Shown here: one piece after another, positions 8,083-8,807 of the stretch | Position numbering within the stretch: position 1 is the stretch's first letter | How the letters are laid out: each line of letters opens with the position of its first letter | Assembly: GCA_937893785.1 (NCBI GenBank) | Contig: CALCSP010000635.1 | Coordinates: forward strand, 1-8,807 | Source: an uncultured Verrucomicrobiales bacterium | GTDB taxonomy: Bacteria; Verrucomicrobiota; Verrucomicrobiia; Verrucomicrobiales; DEV007 | DNA length: 8,807 nucleotides | Direction of reading: 5' to 3' | Position numbers and translations under genes: made by a program | The notes under the pieces: generated by a model | What the model was told of the DNA's origin: nothing | Seen by the model: the letters and a program-made list of their open reading frames with translations, nothing else | Databases searched by the model: none

Positions 8083-8109
8083 TTCAATGATTAAATGATA
8101 ATCTTTGAA
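8083..8109. promoter_or_regulatory. Imperfect inverted repeat upstream of the repeat-protein gene
   Basis: Arms TTCAAtGATTA (8083-8093) and TAATCtTTGAA (8099-8109) pair at ten of eleven positions, with one T-T mismatch, around a 5-base centre. It ends 80 bases before the ATG at 8190. The symmetry and AT-richness fit either a dimeric regulator's operator or an RNA hairpin; no T-tract follows, so a terminator is unlikely. The right arm overlaps TTGAAT (8105-8110), a possible -35 element, but no good -10 follows at 16-18 bases. Function is inferred from symmetry only. Confidence 0.35.
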
Positions 8110-8178
8110 TGTCTTCCTGCCCAATACATGATAAGGCGTTATTTGTGGATGCCTCTTGCCTGCTGATATGAAGTTGCT

Positions 8179-8182
8179 AGGA
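8179..8182 (+). promoter_or_regulatory. Ribosome binding site of the tandem-repeat protein gene
   Basis: AGGA lies seven bases before ATG 8190, a good spacing. It fixes the start codon directly before the hydrophobic N-terminus. Confidence 0.6.
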
Positions 8183-8189
8183 TATTATA

Positions 8190-8807
8190 ATGACTAACAA
8201 GTCTACCCTGATCATTCTTGCCTTGGTATCCTTTGGGCTTGGTGTTATTGCCGACCGTTTTCTGTTCCATTCGGGAGAGCCCTCGCAAGAGGTCATTCAG
8301 AAACGCTTTGCACCGGTTAACGCATCAATGGTTAATAAGGAAGAAACTGTGCAAACGAGAAGTTATGAGGTCGGCAATGAACAGGAAAGTCATTCCATAG
8401 GGCAAGGAGCGGCACATCATGATCAAGAAAATCAAGACCCGATTGAACAGCTTATTAGGGACATTGATGACGAGGTGGGAATTGATGCTAGTCGGGTGTC
8501 TTCCGTTCTTGACCGTTTGCCTCATGGGCCCAAACGACGAGAATTGATTGGTCGTATTGCATGGCACTGGGGGCGGAAAAACCCGAAAGTAGCTCTCGCT
8601 TGGGCTGATACGCTTCAGCCCTCTGAAAAAATGTCGGTTACAGGGCCAGTCATCCATGCATGGGCAAGGTCTGATCCTAGTGGTGCCGCAAACCATGTGG
8701 CACAAATGCCCAAGTCGCAGCGTAGTCTCGACTGGGTTCATGAGACAGCCCATATCTGGGCTGAACAGGATCGGGATGCGGCTTTAGCATGGGCCCAGAT
8801 GCAAACT
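8190..8807 (+). CDS. Membrane-anchored W/DP tandem-repeat protein, N-terminal part (truncated by window edge)
   Basis: An open frame of 206 codons from ATG 8190 runs to the right edge with no stop. Residues 6-20 (TLIILALVSFGLGVI) form one hydrophobic segment preceded by a Lys and followed by ADR, fitting an N-terminal membrane anchor or uncleaved signal. Residues about 28-85 are polar, rich in Glu, Gln and His, and probably disordered. From about 118 a helical repeat of about 31-32 residues appears: HWGRKNPKVALAWAD (126-140), HAWARSDPSGAANHV (156-170) and HIWAEQDRDAALAWA (188-202), with the lead Trp at 127, 158 and 190. This pattern (W-x(3-4)-[DN]-P/R-x-x-A-x-x-x) resembles repeat proteins I have seen in Verrucomicrobiota and may act as a protein-binding scaffold; no specific function is known to me. 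It has its own ribosome binding site and a long upstream gap, so it is probably a separate transcription unit from the cytochrome operon. Confidence 0.82.
   Translation, partial: MTNKSTLIILALVSFGLGVIADRFLFHSGEPSQEVIQKRFAPVNASMVNKEETVQTRSYEVGNEQESHSIGQGAAHHDQENQDPIEQLIRDIDDEVGIDASRVSSVLDRLPHGPKRRELIGRIAWHWGRKNPKVALAWADTLQPSEKMSVTGPVIHAWARSDPSGAANHVAQMPKSQRSLDWVHETAHIWAEQDRDAALAWAQMQT

Larger units (their letters stand above)
7867..8189. other. 323-base gene-free region between operon and repeat-protein gene
   Basis: No convincing coding frame is seen on either strand. The region contains a small AT-rich hairpin just after the stop codon (TGATT/AATCA, 7867-7879), a purine block followed by a pyrimidine-rich tract (7931-7970), a short GGAAG/CTTCC hairpin with a 5-base loop (8011-8025) and an imperfect inverted repeat (8083-8109). 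It probably holds the 3' end of the operon transcript and the promoter of the gene at 8190. I see no strong -35/-10 pair and no tRNA-like or known riboswitch-like structure. Confidence 0.6.

Noticed and set aside
8325..8753. A 142-codon open frame on the minus strand
   Set aside because: It is antisense to the frame starting at 8190, which has a good ribosome binding site, an N-terminal hydrophobic anchor and internal protein repeats. The antisense product has no recognisable features.

Overview
The window looks like a chromosomal segment of a marine or environmental Verrucomicrobiota bacterium, with a planctomycete as the main alternative. The evidence is indirect. It carries two gene pairs, each encoding a PSCyt1-PSCyt2-PSD1 multi-domain cytochrome (Pfam DUF1549/DUF1553) and a DUF1501 protein; these families are hugely expanded in the Planctomycetes-Verrucomicrobia group. 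The right-hand gene has tryptophan/'DP' repeats of a type I associate with Verrucomicrobiota. Base composition looks balanced, near 50% G+C by eye. Ribosome binding sites are weak or absent before most genes, which is common in these phyla.

Layout. Positions 1-671 (minus strand) hold the N-terminal 223 codons of a secreted sialidase-like BNR-repeat protein that runs off the left edge. A short divergent intergenic region (672-782) follows. Four plus-strand genes then form a probable operon: PSCyt/PSD1 protein A (783-3110), DUF1501 protein A (3112-4470), PSCyt/PSD1 protein B (4529-6409) and DUF1501 protein B (6436-7866), with gaps of 1, 58 and 26 bases. A 323-base gene-free stretch (7867-8189) holds a pyrimidine-rich tract, a possible weak terminator and an imperfect inverted repeat. 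A membrane-anchored tandem-repeat protein starts at 8190 and is cut by the right edge.

How the genes may work together. All six products carry export or membrane signals. The two cytochromes have Sec-type signal peptides and two CxxCH haem-c motifs each. The two DUF1501 proteins have twin-arginine (Tat-type) leaders and resemble the alkaline phosphatase/sulfatase fold. Alternating the genes in two pairs implies that each cytochrome works with its own DUF1501 partner in the periplasm or at the cell surface. The biochemical role of these pairs is not established to my knowledge. The neighbouring sialidase-like gene suggests glycan use, but that is inference. The two pairs are clearly diverged from one another, so this is not a fresh tandem duplication. 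No RNA genes, CRISPR arrays, insertion sequences or phage genes were seen.
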